From Haematococcus lacustris (lineage: Eukaryota; Chlorophyta; Chlorophyceae; Chlamydomonadales; Haematococcaceae), in the NCBI GenBank assembly GCA_030144725.1, contig JASKMD010000003.1:19609710-19673709 (forward strand): DNA of 64,000 nt, read 5' to 3'. The notes under the pieces are model-generated. The model saw only the letters and a program-made list of their open reading frames with translations. It was not told the origin of the DNA and searched no databases. The translations under genes were made by a program, and so were the position numbers. Positions within the stretch are counted from its first letter, which is position 1. Every line of letters starts with the position of its first letter. This document shows positions 49,172-62,584 of the stretch, one piece after another.

Positions 49172-49485
49172 TGCATGGCAGGGACACAGTTATGGGACAA
49201 CACACGCTCACACAAGGCACCTTGGCCCCATGACCATGTAGGGGGGGCGGGAGGCTGGCCCAACACTTGCTATACCTGCCACACGCTACCTGGATGGTGG
49301 CATGGCGACCATCAGCCCCTAGCTCCAGCCTCCCAGGGAGCGCAGAGAGACATGGGCTACCAGGACAAGGTAGCTACCCCCAACTGCTAGGTTATGCTCG
49401 GCCTGGTGAGTGCGCAGGTTTCCAGGGCCTGGCCGACACCATGGGTGCGAATGAACGAGTGGTTGTAAGGGAACGTGTGCAGAGT
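49172..49485 (-). mobile_element. LINE 3'-end fragment (left arm copy)
   Basis: Same fragment as 40517-40830; see that entry for the alignment with the LINE at 53722-56933. Confidence 0.6.
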
Positions 49486-50446
49486 GTTTCATCTCGGTTT
49501 GGTGGAGGGATTAGGACGCACGTGCCACAGGTGCAAGCTCTAGGCCAGTAAACTACAAAGTATAAAGCTCCCCAATGCGTTAGAAAGGGGAGGCTTAGGC
49601 CAGGTGCAGCTTGTAGGCGTTGGGTAGGGGGAAGGGCTCCTGGACCTGATCTCAGGAGCACCGCCACCCCCCTCACCCAACCATGGTGCTGCCTGGACAC
49701 CCACTACATCCGCATACGCAGGTCAGGTCGGGATGCGGGCAGGTCAGGATACGCAGGTCAGGTCTGGTCAGTGGTTGGGTTAGGTGAGGTCGGAGGTCAC
49801 AGGTCACAGGTCACAGGTCACAGGTCACAGGTCACAGGTCACAGGTCACTGATCACTGATCACAGGTCACAGGTCACAGGTCACAGGTCACAGGTCACTG
49901 GTCACTGGTGACTGGTCAGTTGTGAGTGATGAGTGGTGAGTGGTCAGGTGAGATCAGGTCATATCATGGGCATGGTACAGCCCCGACCTCTGCCTGCGCC
50001 ACCGTGGCTTGAGGACCTCCTCCCACGGCGGGCCCTAGCTGGTCTTGAGGGCCTGGATGTGGCCTGGAAGGCCATCCAGGGTGGTGCCAGCTGTGGTGGC
50101 AGTTGCCAGCTGTCGCAGTCGTGGCTAGATGGCAGGCTGACCACCTTGTTGTATCCCACTTGGGCCGGGTCACCCCGTTGTCATTCTTCAGCTGCCCCTT
50201 GCTTAACTCCCACTTCCCACTTCCGCAACACCTGGATGGTGGCAGGGTCCCACTCTGCATGGGCTGTTTTAGTGGCCTGTGCCAGGGCTTAGAATGGTGC
50301 ATTAGGTCGCCATCCAACTGGAGTGCGGCTAACCACTCACCAGCCAGAGGGAATTGTGGGAAAAGTGAGGGCCGACATGAAAAGTACATGGACTGTTTTG
50401 GCACGGGGATCAACCCCACGGATCCCATACAGAGGCCCATGCACCC

Positions 50447-50992
50447 CCCATCAATCTCGAATCAAAATCTCGATCCACATAGTCAACTATCGTGGCCTCT
50501 CTTCTAGTGGCCTCATCACCTGACCACGTCACATGGGGCACCGAACCTCGCTCATAAAGTCGTTGTCCTCCCGCCGCTGCTGGCAGTGGCGGCATATCTC
50601 ATCATTTCAAACTTGCGTGCTTCTGCAGCCACCCATGTTGCTGCCTGGGCAAGCACCCCGCCTTGGCCGGATGCCCGTGTGTGAGCGGTTGCCTCCCCCC
50701 TCGACATCGTTGCCAGCCTGGTTGCCACCCTTGCCTGTCCTGTGACGCCAGCCTTTGCCCCAGCCTGGCCCACCTCCCTCGACCTTGCCCAGGGCAAAGC
50801 ACACACCCTGGTTGCCGCCCCGGCCTGGCCCGCATGCCGGCACGGCTTGCAGGATGGGCTGAATCTTAACAGGATACCAGTTCTCGCGCGCCTTGCCGGT
50901 GCGTGCGTCAATGAATGGCTCTCACGGAGCATGCACATGCCCCCATTGGGTAGGAGTCTTGCTTCTTGTCGTCAGCCGCTTACTGTTCCACG
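50447..50992. repeat. Spacer at the palindrome centre
   Basis: ~545 bp present once between the arms. It is the reverse complement of 41811-42350 in copy 0, so the arms plus spacer derive from one parental segment copied in both orientations. Confidence 0.9.
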
Positions 50993-52046
50993 GGGGGTGC
51001 ATGGGCCTCTGTATGGGATCCGTGGGGTTGATCCCCGTGCCAAAACAGTCCATGTACTTTTCATGTCGGCCCTCACTTTTCCCACAATTCCCTCTGGCTG
51101 GTGAGTGGTTAGCCGCACTCCAGTTGGATGGCGACCTAATGCACCATTCTAAGCCCTGGCACAGGCCACTAAAACAGCCCATGCAGAGTGGGACCCTGCC
51201 ACCATCCAGGTGTTGCGGAAGTGGGAAGTGGGAGTTAAGCAAGGGGCAGCTGAAGAATGACAACGGGGTGACCCGGCCCAAGTGGGATACAACAAGGTGG
51301 TCAGCCTGCCATCTAGCCACGACTGCGACAGCTGGCAGCTGCCACCACAGCTGGCACCACCCTGGATGGCCTTCCAGGCCACATCCAGGCCCTCAAGACC
51401 AGCTAGGGCCCGCCGTGGGAGGAGGTCCTCAAGCCACGGTGGCGCAGGCAGAGGTCGGGGCTGTACCATGCCCATGATATGACCTGATCTCACCTGACCA
51501 CTCACCACTCATCACTCACAACTGACCAGTCACCAGTGACCAGTGACCTGTGACCTGTGACCTGTGACCTGTGACCTGTGATCAGTGATCAGTGACCTGT
51601 GACCTGTGACCTGTGACCTGTGACCTGTGACCTGTGACCTGTGACCTGTGATCAGTGATCAGTGACCTGTGACCTGTGACCTGTGACCTGTGACCTGTGA
51701 CCTGTGACCTGTGACCTGTGACCTGTGACCTGTGACCTCCGACCTCACCTAACCCAACCACTGACCAGACCTGACCTGCGTATCCTGACCTGCCCGCATC
51801 CCGACCTGACCTGCGTATGCGGATGTAGTGGGTGTCCAGGCAGCACCATGGTTGGGTGAGGGGGGTGGCGGTGCTCCTGAGATCAGGTCCAGGAGCCCTT
51901 CCCCCTACCCAACGCCTACAAGCTGCACCTGGCCTAAGCCTCCCCTTTCTAACGCATTGGGGAGCTTTATACTTTGTAGTTTACTGGCCTAGAGCTTGCA
52001 CCTGTGGCACGTGCGTCCTAATCCCTCCACCAAACCGAGATGAAAC

Positions 52047-52360
52047 ACTCTGCACACGTTCCCTTACAACCACTCGTTCATTCGCACCCATGGTGTCGGC
52101 CAGGCCCTGGAAACCTGCGCACTCACCAGGCCGAGCATAACCTAGCAGTTGGGGGTAGCTACCTTGTCCTGGTAGCCCATGTCTCTCTGCGCTCCCTGGG
52201 AGGCTGGAGCTAGGGGCTGATGGTCGCCATGCCACCATCCAGGTAGCGTGTGGCAGGTATAGCAAGTGTTGGGCCAGCCTCCCGCCCCCCCTACATGGTC
52301 ATGGGGCCAAGGTGCCTTGTGTGAGCGTGTGTTGTCCCATAACTGTGTCCCTGCCATGCA
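52047..52360 (+). mobile_element. LINE 3'-end fragment (right arm copy)
   Basis: Plus-strand copy of the fragment at 40517-40830. About 195 bp of other DNA separates its end from the tRNA-Asp at 52555. Confidence 0.6.
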
Positions 52361-52554
52361 ATCACGGCCGCCTAGCTTTCATGATTGTCATAGCCTTCAC
52401 ACAACAGGCCTTGGCCTTATGTATTCGTTGCAAGCTGCGAGCCGGGCACAGTATGGGACGATTATCATGGGATCATTATGTTGTGAGCCATGTGGCAGGT
52501 AAAAGGAAGCATTGTAACACGTAAAAGTGTGACATTGTCATAGCGCAGAGTGAT

Positions 52555-52626
52555 GTCGTCATCGTATAGTGGTCATTATCCCCGCCTGTCACGCGGGAGA
52601 CCGGGGTTCGATTCCCCGTGACGGCG
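52555..52626 (+). tRNA. trnD-GUC: tRNA-Asp (GUC), right palindrome arm
   Basis: Identical in sequence to the copies at 40251 and 48906, with a full cloverleaf and anticodon GTC. Confidence 0.95.
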
Positions 52627-53458
52627 TATCTTGTTGCAATGTCAACCTATTGGATAAACTATTGATGTTACCGTAAGGTGAGCGTGGCGTGCCCAAACCG
52701 GTATCTCATCGCTACTTCCTAAGGGTGCTTACCAGTAGTACAAAAACAGGCGGGACGAGCAGTGGATAGGCCAGGTCAACAGCAGACCATCAACTGCATG
52801 GCAATGAGTGCTTTTCAAGGAATGCAGAATAGTAGAAAAGCACCACGTAACAACTGCCATACTCAAGAAAGCTGGCAGCCTCAGCCTTGCACTAATGCAA
52901 TTTTTGGTAGTATGTAGTTGTTATGGTTGCGGCTCACAATATCTCACATTCACAACTGTAGCAATCCCATGTGCAACATGGCAAATGGCATCAGTAACTA
53001 TTGAAACACTAGTTTTCGGCGCTGCATGCCTATCTGGGAGGACACACTACATCACTCCGCTGCCCACTGTGCAGGCTTGAGCATGCGCATCAACTAGAAT
53101 CCACTCCCCGTCTACATCGAGCAAATTGGGTTAGAGCTGAGCCGGGGTGCTTATACGCATCCTCACCATCAGATGATCATTCAACACTGATGTCACGTTG
53201 CAGACCATCACATCTTCATGCGCCATTGTCCCCTTGCAGTCAAGAGCAGTCCACATTAGTCCACATTGCCGTCATAGTAAAGTGCTAGTATTGAGATGAG
53301 CGTGTGGCCCCGTTGGTGTCAGGCTGGGCCCTGGCTGGCATTGTGCGTGATGTGGGCCGCTATACCGCCGCGATACTGTCACAGGCTGTCCAACACGCTC
53401 AGACATATGATGCCCAGAGACACGGCGAGGGAGGTGCGGATGAACCTGCGGGCGGGCG

Positions 53459-53721
<263 letters not shown>

Positions 53722-56641
53722 CCTAAACACTGACTACCGTGTCCTTGCCCGTGTGTTAAATGCTCGCTTAGTAGGTGTGCTTGCTGATAGTATAGGCCCA
53801 GAGCAGTCAGCCTTCCTTCCCAACAGGCTCATAGGGGACAACATCCATTTCCTCCAGTTGCTCCCAGCGGCTTTGCGTGCGCAGCAGGGCATGCCAGGGT
53901 TGCCTTCTTCAGCAGCAGTGGCCTTCATTGACTTTGCCAAAGCGTATGACACCATCAGACGCCCCTTCTTGTATGCTGTGATTGAGGCTGTAGGAGCTGG
54001 TGCCTTTCTGCCATGGGTGAAGTCGTTGCTGTCAGACTGCCGTGCCTGCGTGGTAGTCAATGGGTGCAAGTCCCCGTGGGCCCAATGGGAGGCTGGAGTG
54101 CGTCAGGGCTGCCCTCTGTCCCCTTCCCTCTACCTCTTTGTGGCTTGGGCCCTGTCGTGTTGGCTGCATGCGCAACCTAGCCTGGGTGTTGTAGTGGCTG
54201 GCCAGCGCCGCGTGTGCATGCAGTTTGCTGATGACACAGAAGTTTTCATTCGCTCCTTGGCTGAGGCTGATGTGCAGCCCTTGTGCTTGTGTATGGCAGT
54301 TTTCAAGCAGGCCTCAGGTCAAGACATGAACACAGACAAGAGCACCCTCTTACACATAGGCACCCCCACCCCGCCTCCCTCACCTAGTGTTGTATGCGGT
54401 ATGCCTGTGGTCACCATGCACAAGGCCCTAGGGGTTCACATCCACAATGACACCGATGATGTTCCCCACACCACATCCATTTGGACAAGACTGGTTGAGG
54501 GGGTAGAGCACTCCTTCACTAAGCTGGCCCGCTTGCACATGTCAGCCATGGGAAGGGGTCTAGCGGCCTCCACGTTTGCCGTCAGTCGTTTCCTGTTTCA
54601 TGGGGAGTTCATGGGCCTCCCCCCCCCTCCCCTGCTGCAGCGCATCACCTCAGCCTCCCAGAAGCTGGTAGATAGGGGGGTCCCGCCCGACAGCAGCACC
54701 CGCAGCCCCATGCCCGGGGTCCCCGGCCTTCTCCTGTCCGGGGCGCCCAGCCAAGGGGGGTTTGGCCTCCTGCCATGGAAGCAACACATGCTGGCCCGCC
54801 ATGCGGTGTGGGCGTGCAAGCTGCTGGGGTTCCTGGCCTGTGATGGCCTCCCCCTGCAGCCCATGCAGGTCCGCCGGCGCCGGGAGTTGCAAGCAGCCAT
54901 GCAAGCAGCCACTCCCAGCAGGCAACGCCACCTACGCAGCCAGCTGCAGCGCTTGCAGCACCCGCCTCATCGGGCGGCGTGGATGTCCCTCACTCCCCTC
55001 ATCCTCCTCACCGCCAGCCCCCACCTCCACCCTGCCTTCCACCTCCTAGCCCTAGCCCGGGCCAAGCCAGGCGTTAGCGGCAACCTTCCAGAGGCTGGTC
55101 TGCCAAGCCTCCTACGACGCATTGTGTCAGCCCTCCGTGGGTTGGGCTGCCCAGCTGACCTCTCGCCGGAGCTGCCGCTGCCAGTCGGGCCAGCATGTGG
55201 CCATATCCCGGTGTGGGGCAACCCATTGCTAGCTATGGAGGACGCCCAGCAGCCCCTTGCCCCCTTCCCACAACAGGCGGGGGCTCAAGCTCTGCAGTGG
55301 GTGGCGGAGTGGGCTACCACAGGCTTTCAAGAGCTGGCAGCCATCCCCTCCCTCACCAACCTCAGCAGCCTCCTCCACCTCTGCCGGGTCACTCAGCCAG
55401 CGGGCCGGGGGAGCAGGGTGGGGTCCAGGGAGTGGCTGCGGGCGGTGTGGGGGGAGGAACAGGTTGCTAGAAGCATAGCAGTGGCCGTTCGAGCCAATCC
55501 AGCCCGCTGCGCTACAGGCCTCTTCGCCATGTGGGCCCGCTTGCCCACCGGTTGGCAGCAAGAGGTGGCACGGCAAGATCCCTTGCCAGCCCCGGCGGAC
55601 CCCCAAGCTCTGCAAAGGGTGGCAGTAGCCATGGTGATGGACCGGCTAGGTTGGCTGCCTAAGGGCCCCCCACCGGGCAGGGCGCCAGCACCCCCCCCCA
55701 TCCCCATCCTTGAGGGTGCCACGGTCAAGTGCCTCACCCGGGTCCTTATGGAGCCGGTCACCATGCTGCGGGCGGAAGCCAACGCTCGTTTTGTCAAGGA
55801 CGCCCTGGCTGGGATGTGGTCCCCTCCCCCTCCACTTACCTCCGCCCCCCATCTACCCCTTCCCTCCTTAGCCCCCGCCACCCAAGCTCATGGGGAGGCT
55901 TGGCTTGCCTCACGGCTCCCCTCCCTGTGGAAGCTACCCTGGCTGAACTCTTCAAAGGAGGTCATGTGGCGCCTAGTAGTCAACGGGGTCCCTTGTGCGG
56001 GGGGTCTCAACATTGGCATGGCCTGCCCGTGCGGCTGGGTTCCTGTGCGGGATCCTTCTCTCCAAGGGCAGGCCAGGGCTGATGCTCAAGGCAGTGCCAT
56101 GAGGCGCCACACTTTCTGGGACTGCCCCCTAGCTTGTGCCGTTGTGCGCGAACTGCGCCGAGCCTTGCCCTCTGCTGTCCACCTCCACACTGCGCATGTC
56201 TGGCTGGCCATGTCACCTTGCACCACCCATGTCCACCAGGGGGTGTGGGATGTGGTCTGCTTGGCTGCATTGGGAGCCATGTGGCGTGGTCGGCGGGTCT
56301 GGTGGGCCCGGCAGCTAGCTGCTAGGGATCATGATGAAGCCCATGCCCTACGTCAAACCTCCTTGGATGAGCTTTGGCACTTGGCTGACGCCTTACCTGA
56401 TGCCACCCCTGCCTTGTCCCTATGTGATAGAGTGTGCCGCTATGTTGTAGGTGATTTCTGGTCTCAAGTGCAGGACTTTGTTGCTTTGCACACCATCCCC
56501 CACAAGTGGCCTGCTGGGCACTCCATTCCTCACAACCACCCTTTCATCTGCACCCATGGTGACGGCCAAGCCAGGCAGCTACGCACCCACCTTCCCGAGA
56601 CTGCCGCCATAGAGGACATGCTTCCTGCGGATTTGGACTGA
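53722..56641 (+). CDS. LINE reverse transcriptase (ORF2 C-terminal part), 5'-truncated
   Basis: One uninterrupted frame of ~970 codons to TGA at 56639-56641; a GTG at 53753 is only where an ORF caller would begin, since the frame is open back through the repeat. RT motifs in order: ALNTDYRVLARVLNARL (block 0/1), AFIDFAKAYDTI (motif A, catalytic Asp), GVRQGCPLSPSLYLF (motif B) and QFADDTEVF (motif C, FADD). The C-terminus carries a zf-RVT-like zinc module, CPCG...RRHTFWDCPLA (C-x-C...H...C), typical of L1-clade LINEs in plants and green algae. RNase H is not evident. The intact frame over 2.9 kb implies a young insertion, but without an endonuclease it should not be autonomous. Confidence 0.9.
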
Positions 56642-56933
56642 CCTTCACCTAGCCTAATTTGGCCCTGGGGGTAGTCTCCTTGTCTTGCTTCCCTTGTCTA
56701 GCGGGGCCTCCTAGTAGGCAGTGGTGGGGACGCTAAGGACGCCATTTAGAGCTTTGTGCCTTGTCCTTGCTGTTTGTCACCTAGTGTAGTCCGGGTAGCA
56801 TGTGGCAGCCTGACAATCGCTAGGCCTCCCCCTGTCCCCCCTTTGTGCCCACGAGGGCTGCTTGCTCTGTGTGAGCGTGTGTTGCCCCAGACAGTGTGAC
56901 GGTGGCCCTGCCACTGGTGCTGTAAGGCCTCTC
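53722..56933 (+). mobile_element. 5'-truncated LINE retrotransposon (L1-like, zf-RVT type)
   Basis: Starts abruptly at the (GGCA)n array inside the reverse transcriptase and ends with a 290-bp 3' UTR (TGTAA at 56921-56925) directly against a tRNA-Asp copy at 56934-57005. The apurinic endonuclease and the start of RT are missing, as in ordinary 5'-truncated insertions. No target-site duplication is evident. Confidence 0.9.
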
Positions 56934-57005
56934 TTCTTCTTCGTATAGTGGTCATTATCCCCGCCTGTCACGCGGGAGACCGGGGTTCGATTCCCCGTGA
57001 CGGCG
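56934..57005 (+). pseudogene. tRNA-Asp pseudogene with replaced 5' acceptor strand
   Basis: From 56941 on it equals the other tRNA-Asp copies (tcgtatagtgg to gacggcg, anticodon GTC, B box intact). The first seven bases are ttcttct in place of gtcgtca and cannot pair with tgacggc (three mismatches), so the acceptor stem is broken. The replaced bases are the 3' end of the adjacent LINE. Confidence 0.85.
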
Positions 57006-58080
<1,075 letters not shown>

Positions 58081-58198
58081 TAGTCAGGATCCTGGCAGGT
58101 ATGTTCTTGCTGCCATAGGCACTAGAGCAGGTGTAGCTGCAGTCAGCAGATCACCAAGCTCATCCCCACAGCACAGCTGAGTGGGAGTCAGCCCCGCC

Positions 58199-58642
58199 TC
58201 ACTCATGTTCCACATAGCTAGCTTGCACAGCGTGGTCAGAGTGGGGAACGTACAGCTTGAACGTGATGGCAAGCAAGGTCAGGTAAGTGAAGGACAACTG
58301 TGATGTGGACAATCCCTGCAGCACATAACTTGCAATGTTTATTATGTGTGACCAACGACAGATATGCAAACAACCATGCAACATGTTGCAAGATGATGAT
58401 GGTGCAGACATGCAAGCATGCATGCTGACCCGCGCAAGCTTGCCACCCACATGTCAAACATGACGAAGGTGCTTTGACCCCTGCGCTTTGTCAGGCTGTT
58501 CTGTACATAGCCGCTGCCGCCGCTGGTGGTGGTCCAAAGTGCGCGATACAGCAATGGGTTGACATGCCCCTGTAGCCAGCAGCAGCAACTTGCGGCATCA
58601 TTCTGCTGCCACACCTCCAGCATCAGCCTGCTGCCGCTGCTC
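58199..58642 (-). CDS. Last two exons of an unidentified minus-strand gene
   Basis: Exons 58642-58447 and 58315-58199 join in phase 0 (atgtgg|gtggca donor, gctgcag acceptor). Together they read ...SLTKRRGQSTFVMFDMW-GLSTSQLSFTYLTLLAI...YVEHE and stop. The last exon is duplicated at 42712-42832, where two substitutions occurred without breaking the frame, which favours real coding. I do not recognise the family. These may be the 3' end of the EF-hand gene upstream on this strand, but the exon before 58642 would have to end in phase 2 and was not found. Confidence 0.4.
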
Positions 58643-59085
58643 CTGAGAGTGTCAGCGGTACTCTAGCTAGGTCAGGGTGAGGCAAGGCAAGCGCTAGGGC
58701 CTCCTCGAGAATGCCCGCGTTACATCTCATCTCAGCTCTTCATTCATTCAAAACCAAGCATGACGAGCGGTGCCAAGCCTACTGGTCAGTTGTGCAAGGC
58801 CTGTTGCCTGGTGAACTCATAAACAGTGTCCGTCCACCCCTACACCAAGTGAACTTCTATGATGCAAGCAGGGGTGTTGATATGACTGTGCCATATTCAA
58901 AAGCATACCAGGCTGCTGTCACGGTGGGCACAATCGCATGGGGCCACGCAAGGGGTGTGCTGAGCGTGGGGCGACCAGCTGTGGTGTGGCATGTGGCATG
59001 CGTTTGCCATGCTTGCATGTGTGCCCAGGCTGTGTAGGGTGGGGGCACTGCTCCCTGGCCTCTGGCACTAGTCCATGTGACCCAC

Positions 59086-62000
59086 CTGGGAGGTGGTGGG
59101 CAGGAAGGCGGCGAGGCGACGGAACTCATTGAATGAGATGGCCCCACCCTCCCCCTCCTGCAGCAAAGGGCACAGGGGCGGCAGGGGTACCTCAGCTGTA
59201 AGCAGGTATCTGTGCAGACCTTCATACGCACAGCAGCATGCTGGACACGCAACCCAGCTCAGCAGCATGCACATACCTCGCGCCCTAAACGCATGCAAGC
59301 AGCCTGGTGACAGCTGGGCACAGGGGGCCCCCCTATAGCACAGTACTCGTACTGCACACTGAGCACTCCACCTGCTGTTTTCCCTGATCAGTGTACTGCC
59401 AATGCATGCGCCGGGACAGGCTTCCTTGGTTGGGGTTGCAGAAGTGAGTGGGTGTGCCAGTGCATGGGGCCATGGGTGCATGTGTGTGCCACACCACCCC
59501 TGGACCCACCTGGGTGTGCCTGTCTGCATGGCTGATGGGGATGCCTGCTGAAGCCAGCACACGGTGCAGCTCAGTGCGGCTGATGGTGCCGTCGCCGTCT
59601 AAGTCAAAAGACCTGGGCCGAGGATGCAGACAATGGCAGCATCAAAGCAAGCAGCAGGCCAGCAGGACTGTCTATGGTGCTGGAGACAGACACAGTGTCT
59701 GCGAGCAGTTTGGGCAAGGCTGGTGGCAGGCAGTGCTGCTGGTGAGAACTGGCATTAACCTGATGACTGTGCATTGCACGGAAGGCAGTGGCAGGGGCCA
59801 GCTGGAAGGTGTGCTTACCTGAAGGCCTGCTCGATGCTGTGCTCACGCTTGTGCACATAGTACCTGGGCAGCAGGCATTGGCATTAACCCAGGCTCAGGC
59901 GCACGGCAGGGCTGCTTTGGTGTCCAAGGTGCCATGCAAGCGCGTCACACTTAAAGGGGTACGCAAGTGTCATGTTGGTACAGGACCTGCCACTTTGAGC
60001 AGGGCGGCTGAGAGTGGTGGGCCTCTGCTTGGCCCCAAGGGATGCCGGGTTTGCCCTCCAGCGTCATCGGAGCACAGCAAATGCACCATCAGGTAGGTAG
60101 GCCATGGCTGCTTCCCTGCTGGCTGGGCACCAACCACTTCGTAGCACCGGCCACCTCAGCTATCTCAGCTGCCCACACCGTGCTGAGCTAAAGATGTCAG
60201 TGTTGTGGTTGGGGCGTCAGTCAGCTAGCAGTGATCCATGTGCCACGCAGGGGTCATGAGACTGCAGTGGCAGGCCTGGCTGAACAGCACCTGTTGAGCC
60301 CCAGCCCTGGCAAAGGGGGCCTGGAGCAGGTGTGAGGGGTGGCTGGTCCCAGGGCCAGTGCTGGGCCCCACACACTGCCCAGTAGCCAACCAAGAATCCA
60401 CAAGTCAAGTGCACACTGTGGGATGGCATGCTTTAGACTTGCAGCTCTGTCCGCTGCTGTATGCAAGGGGGATGTGATGGGTGACAGAGGGTGGCAAGGG
60501 CCCTGGTCAAGCTGGGTCAGGTTGGGTCAGGTCAGGGTTGAGTTTGAATCACGCTGCCTCAGCTGAGCGGACATGTACCCATGCATGCCGACCCAGCGCA
60601 AGGGAAGCCGAGCCTTTAACGTGAGTCGTGAAATTGAGCTCAGTAAACACCGGGTTGGGTCAAGTCAGGGGCAGTGGCCACACATCACAACAGGCAGGGC
60701 ACAGGGACGACCAGGCTCCTGTCAAGCAGCCCCAGCCCACCACCAGGTGGACCCCGGGCCCTGCAGTCAGCCCGCATCGCCTTGCACTGTGTGTGGGTGC
60801 ATGAAGCCTATTCATGCTGAAGCTTGCCTGAACTCGTCCCAGTCGATGGAGTTGTCGCCATCTATGTCTACCTCCTTCATCATCGTGATCAGGTGCCTGA
60901 CCAGGCACATGCATGATGCATGATGCAGCAGATTGACAATCTGCATCGCTGTGCATGCAGCATGGTGTTGCTAGAGTTCCACTGGTCATGCCCAGGGCAG
61001 TACCACCTATGAGAACTTCTGAACAGCTGAAGGCACACACAACGCAGATGACAGAGTCATGTCCACAAGCTGCCAGGGTCACCAGCACGGCATAGAAACC
61101 ACTACTAGCTGGTGCTTGTGCAGATGAAAGCAACAAGCATCAATAACACAGCTGCATTCATGAGCAGTACCTCTGCCGCCCTCTGACCTCTGACGCCCTC
61201 TGACCTATCAGCCCTGCGCACCCCATCCATGCCTTCCCAACCCTCAGCCCTGCCCTGAGTCCAGCCTCTTCCAGACCCACTCTGGTGTGCAGGGCAGCCC
61301 TACTCGCTCCAGAGCACCACGCAGCTCCACCCAGTCCAGCTGCCCATTGCCGTCCACGTCCATTTCCTGCGACCACAATCCTACAGGGCTACTGTGTTTC
61401 ATGCATGGTGATGCATGGTGGCAGAGCATGTGAGATGAGTGACATTTCACAACCATGGCTCAGTGCTCATAACGGAAGATTGCCAGGAGGGTGGGGCGCA
61501 GGCTGTGGACAGCTGCTCATTCCCAGAGCCTGATGATCATGCAAAGGCTTGGTGCGCGATAGTGGCCGCCCATAGCCTGGGCACACCAGCAGGATGGCCT
61601 CCCTGTCATTATGTGTGCGGGTGTGAAACAGCTGGCTTACAGAAAAGGTTGCCCACAGGTGAAGGTCCTCAGGGGCCAGGGGTCCAGGAGGAGGCCGTTT
61701 AAACGACAAGGTCTCTACGGCCTGAGGGGCAACCTCGCTGTCTCCAGCTTTGCTGTTGCTGCTGCCAACTTGCTCTGCCCCGAGCCTGCATGGCAGTAGC
61801 AGCAGCTATGAGCCCAAGTGCCAAGCAGGGTGCTTCCCGGGCACGTGACAGAACAGGCTAGCATGGAAGTGGCCCATGCAAAACACCATGGCACCAGATA
61901 TCCAGCCCCAGATACCAAAATAACACCCCAGAACCAGGTGACAGCATGTAGTAGTAGGATGCTGTAGCTGTGATGCGTGTGCTGCCATTGCTATGACTGC

Positions 62001-62584
62001 TGGCAGTGAAGGGGTTGTCTTGCGTGAGAAGGAGTGTTGGTCATGGTGGTGATAGTTGAGCTGGTGAGCTTGTCGTGTGCCAGCTTACCTCTTCACTGGA
62101 CTGTCTGACCCTGGCAGGTGAGCATTGGTGCTGAGTGGGGAGGGGTGTTGAGTGGGAAGAGTGCTGAGTTCCTGGGCTAAGCGCTGTGCTGTAAGGACGC
62201 GATCACGTTCTTCACGTACATGCCTCATGAAGGGGAGTCTGAGTAATGTCTCTTGCAACCAGGTCTGTGTGCTGCTAAGTTGTGGCTGGGTACTGCTTGT
62301 TTCCAGCGGCCGCATGTGAGCAAGGGGCAGCCTGGCTGTCAAATGATTGAAGGGGCTGGGGCCAGGGCCGGGTTGCACTGGCCATCCTAACTGCGTGCTG
62401 TCCTCTGATTGTGGGTGCTGTGTGCAGAGGGTGAAGCTGAGATCGCCAGCACGGCCGCGCTCGTGGCGACGCCCTGCGCCAGGAAGGCCAGCTTAGTTAC
62501 ACCTGCTGTGTAGTGTACTGGTGCAAAGCGGGCTATACCTCTGAACAGCACATCGCAGCTTAAGCCTTCTGTGAAAGCAACCAT
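59086..62584 (-). CDS. EF-hand calcium-binding protein (SCaMC-like regulatory region), at least eight exons
   Basis: Exons: 62584-62503, 62404-62089, 61785-61641, 61366-61254, 60896-60828, 59863-59819, 59612-59510, 59157-59086; every junction is in phase. Two introns use GC donors (cagg|gcaggg, less certain; cag|gcaagc). After a ~180-residue N-terminal extension come EF loops DVDGNGQLDWVE, DIDGDNSIDWDE and DLDGDGTISRTE, all canonical in their acidic ligands, and a degenerate fourth (EGEGGAISFNE). The linkers RLDSG, EFRYYVHKREHSIEQAFR and LASAGIPIS resemble the regulatory half of mitochondrial ATP-Mg/Pi carriers (SCaMC). I could not find the six-helix carrier domain downstream, where duplicated satellite-bearing DNA begins, so the gene may be truncated or a stand-alone EF-hand protein. 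Stop codon not assigned. Confidence 0.7.

Larger units (their letters stand above)
48085..50446. repeat. Left arm of near-palindrome
   Basis: Reverse-complements to ~50993-53447 (coordinate sum ~101532 near the tRNA). It carries the tRNA-Asp at 48906-48977, the LINE-derived fragment and the GGTCACA array. Arm identity looks close to complete outside the array. Confidence 0.93.
50993..53458. repeat. Right arm of near-palindrome
   Basis: Reverse complement of the left arm 48085-50446, ending in a (GGCA)n array. The GGTCACA array here (51485-51740, as tgacctg) is ~80-100 bp longer than in the left arm. Confidence 0.93.

Noticed and set aside
58711..59037. Plus-strand ORF with natural-looking sequence (KTKHDERCQAYWSVVQG)
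   Set aside because: No homologue recognised, no splice support, and it lies opposite the EF-hand gene's 3' region; possibly an old transposon fragment but not supportable.
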